Source of the DNA: Chitinophagales bacterium
GTDB lineage: Bacteria; Bacteroidota; Bacteroidia; Chitinophagales; UBA2359
Assembly: GCA_020629335.1 (NCBI GenBank)
Contig: JAHDDN010000395.1
Coordinates: 1-5,397, forward strand
DNA length: 5,397 bases
Reading direction: 5' to 3'
Shown here: positions 5,267-5,397 of the stretch, one piece after another
Layout of the letters: each line of letters starts with the position of its first letter
Numbering within the stretch: the stretch's first letter is position 1
The notes under the pieces: generated by a model
What the model was told of the DNA's origin: nothing
The model's input: only the letters and a program-made list of their open reading frames with translations
Database searches by the model: none
Translations under genes and position numbers: made by a program

Positions 5267-5397
5267 TTGGCTTAGGGATGGTAGCGGTATGGGGCGTAAT
5301 GGCATGACTTACGGAACTTAGGTGGACGCAGGCTTGCCCCGAAGGGGAAGACAAGTACACCTTAGTGGAGTAGGAATGACATAGGCCCATAATAGCG
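5267..5397 (-). repeat. Dispersed repeat, copy 2 (truncated by window edge)
   Basis: This is the reverse complement of 2162-2292 with three substitutions (5359, 5360 and 5376) and no indels. The base at 7559 minus p pairs with position p of copy 1. Identity begins abruptly at 5267 and is still unbroken at the last base, so the element continues outside the window, probably with the complement of the GGGCTGTCC end. It begins 38 bp after the peroxidase stop. Together the two copies form a long inverted repeat around the three-gene operon. No ORF, transposase or target-site duplication is visible at this end. Confidence 0.9.

Noticed and set aside
2162..5397. Composite transposon or insertion sequence
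   Set aside because: The flanking repeats encode no transposase, none lies between them, and no target-site duplication is visible. Inverted repeats alone do not show transposition.

Overview
The window looks like Bacteroidota chromosome, probably a Saprospiria-, Cytophagia- or Flavobacteriia-type genome. The evidence is low GC, starts with A/T-rich leaders rather than Shine-Dalgarno sequences, a type IX secretion (T9SS) type A sorting domain, lipoproteins whose acylated Cys is followed by Lys and acidic residues, and a DUF1361/DgkA pair. I cannot name the genus.

Layout. Positions 50-91 hold a strong, symmetrical intrinsic terminator. Next comes a minus-strand pair: a small DgkA-type lipid kinase (826-1203) and then a six-helix DUF1361 membrane protein (94-792). 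Diverging from these across only 42 bp is a cyclase-family (kynurenine-formamidase-like) metallohydrolase on the plus strand (1246-2001). Positions 2002-2390 carry no credible gene. They hold a long perfect hairpin (2080-2149), followed directly by one copy of a GC-richer structured repeat (2162-2292).

A tight three-gene plus-strand operon follows (2391-5228). It encodes an MbnP-like protein with a T9SS sorting tail, a second MbnP-like protein that is a lipoprotein, and a di-heme MauG/MbnH-like cytochrome c peroxidase lipoprotein. The spacings are 11 bp and an 8-bp overlap. After the operon, the same 131-bp repeat returns in inverted orientation (5267-5397) and touches the window edge. The operon is therefore bracketed by inverted repeats that are 128/131 identical.

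How the genes may work together. In the known methanobactin-associated pair, the di-heme enzyme MbnH oxidises a Trp of MbnP to kynurenine, which creates a copper site. The operon here has the same two families, but with two MbnP paralogues and export signals that predict cell-surface or extracellular placement of all three products. The best hypothesis is a surface copper-binding or copper-acquisition system whose binding proteins are matured by the lipoprotein peroxidase. That role is inferred from family and context and is not shown by the sequence itself.
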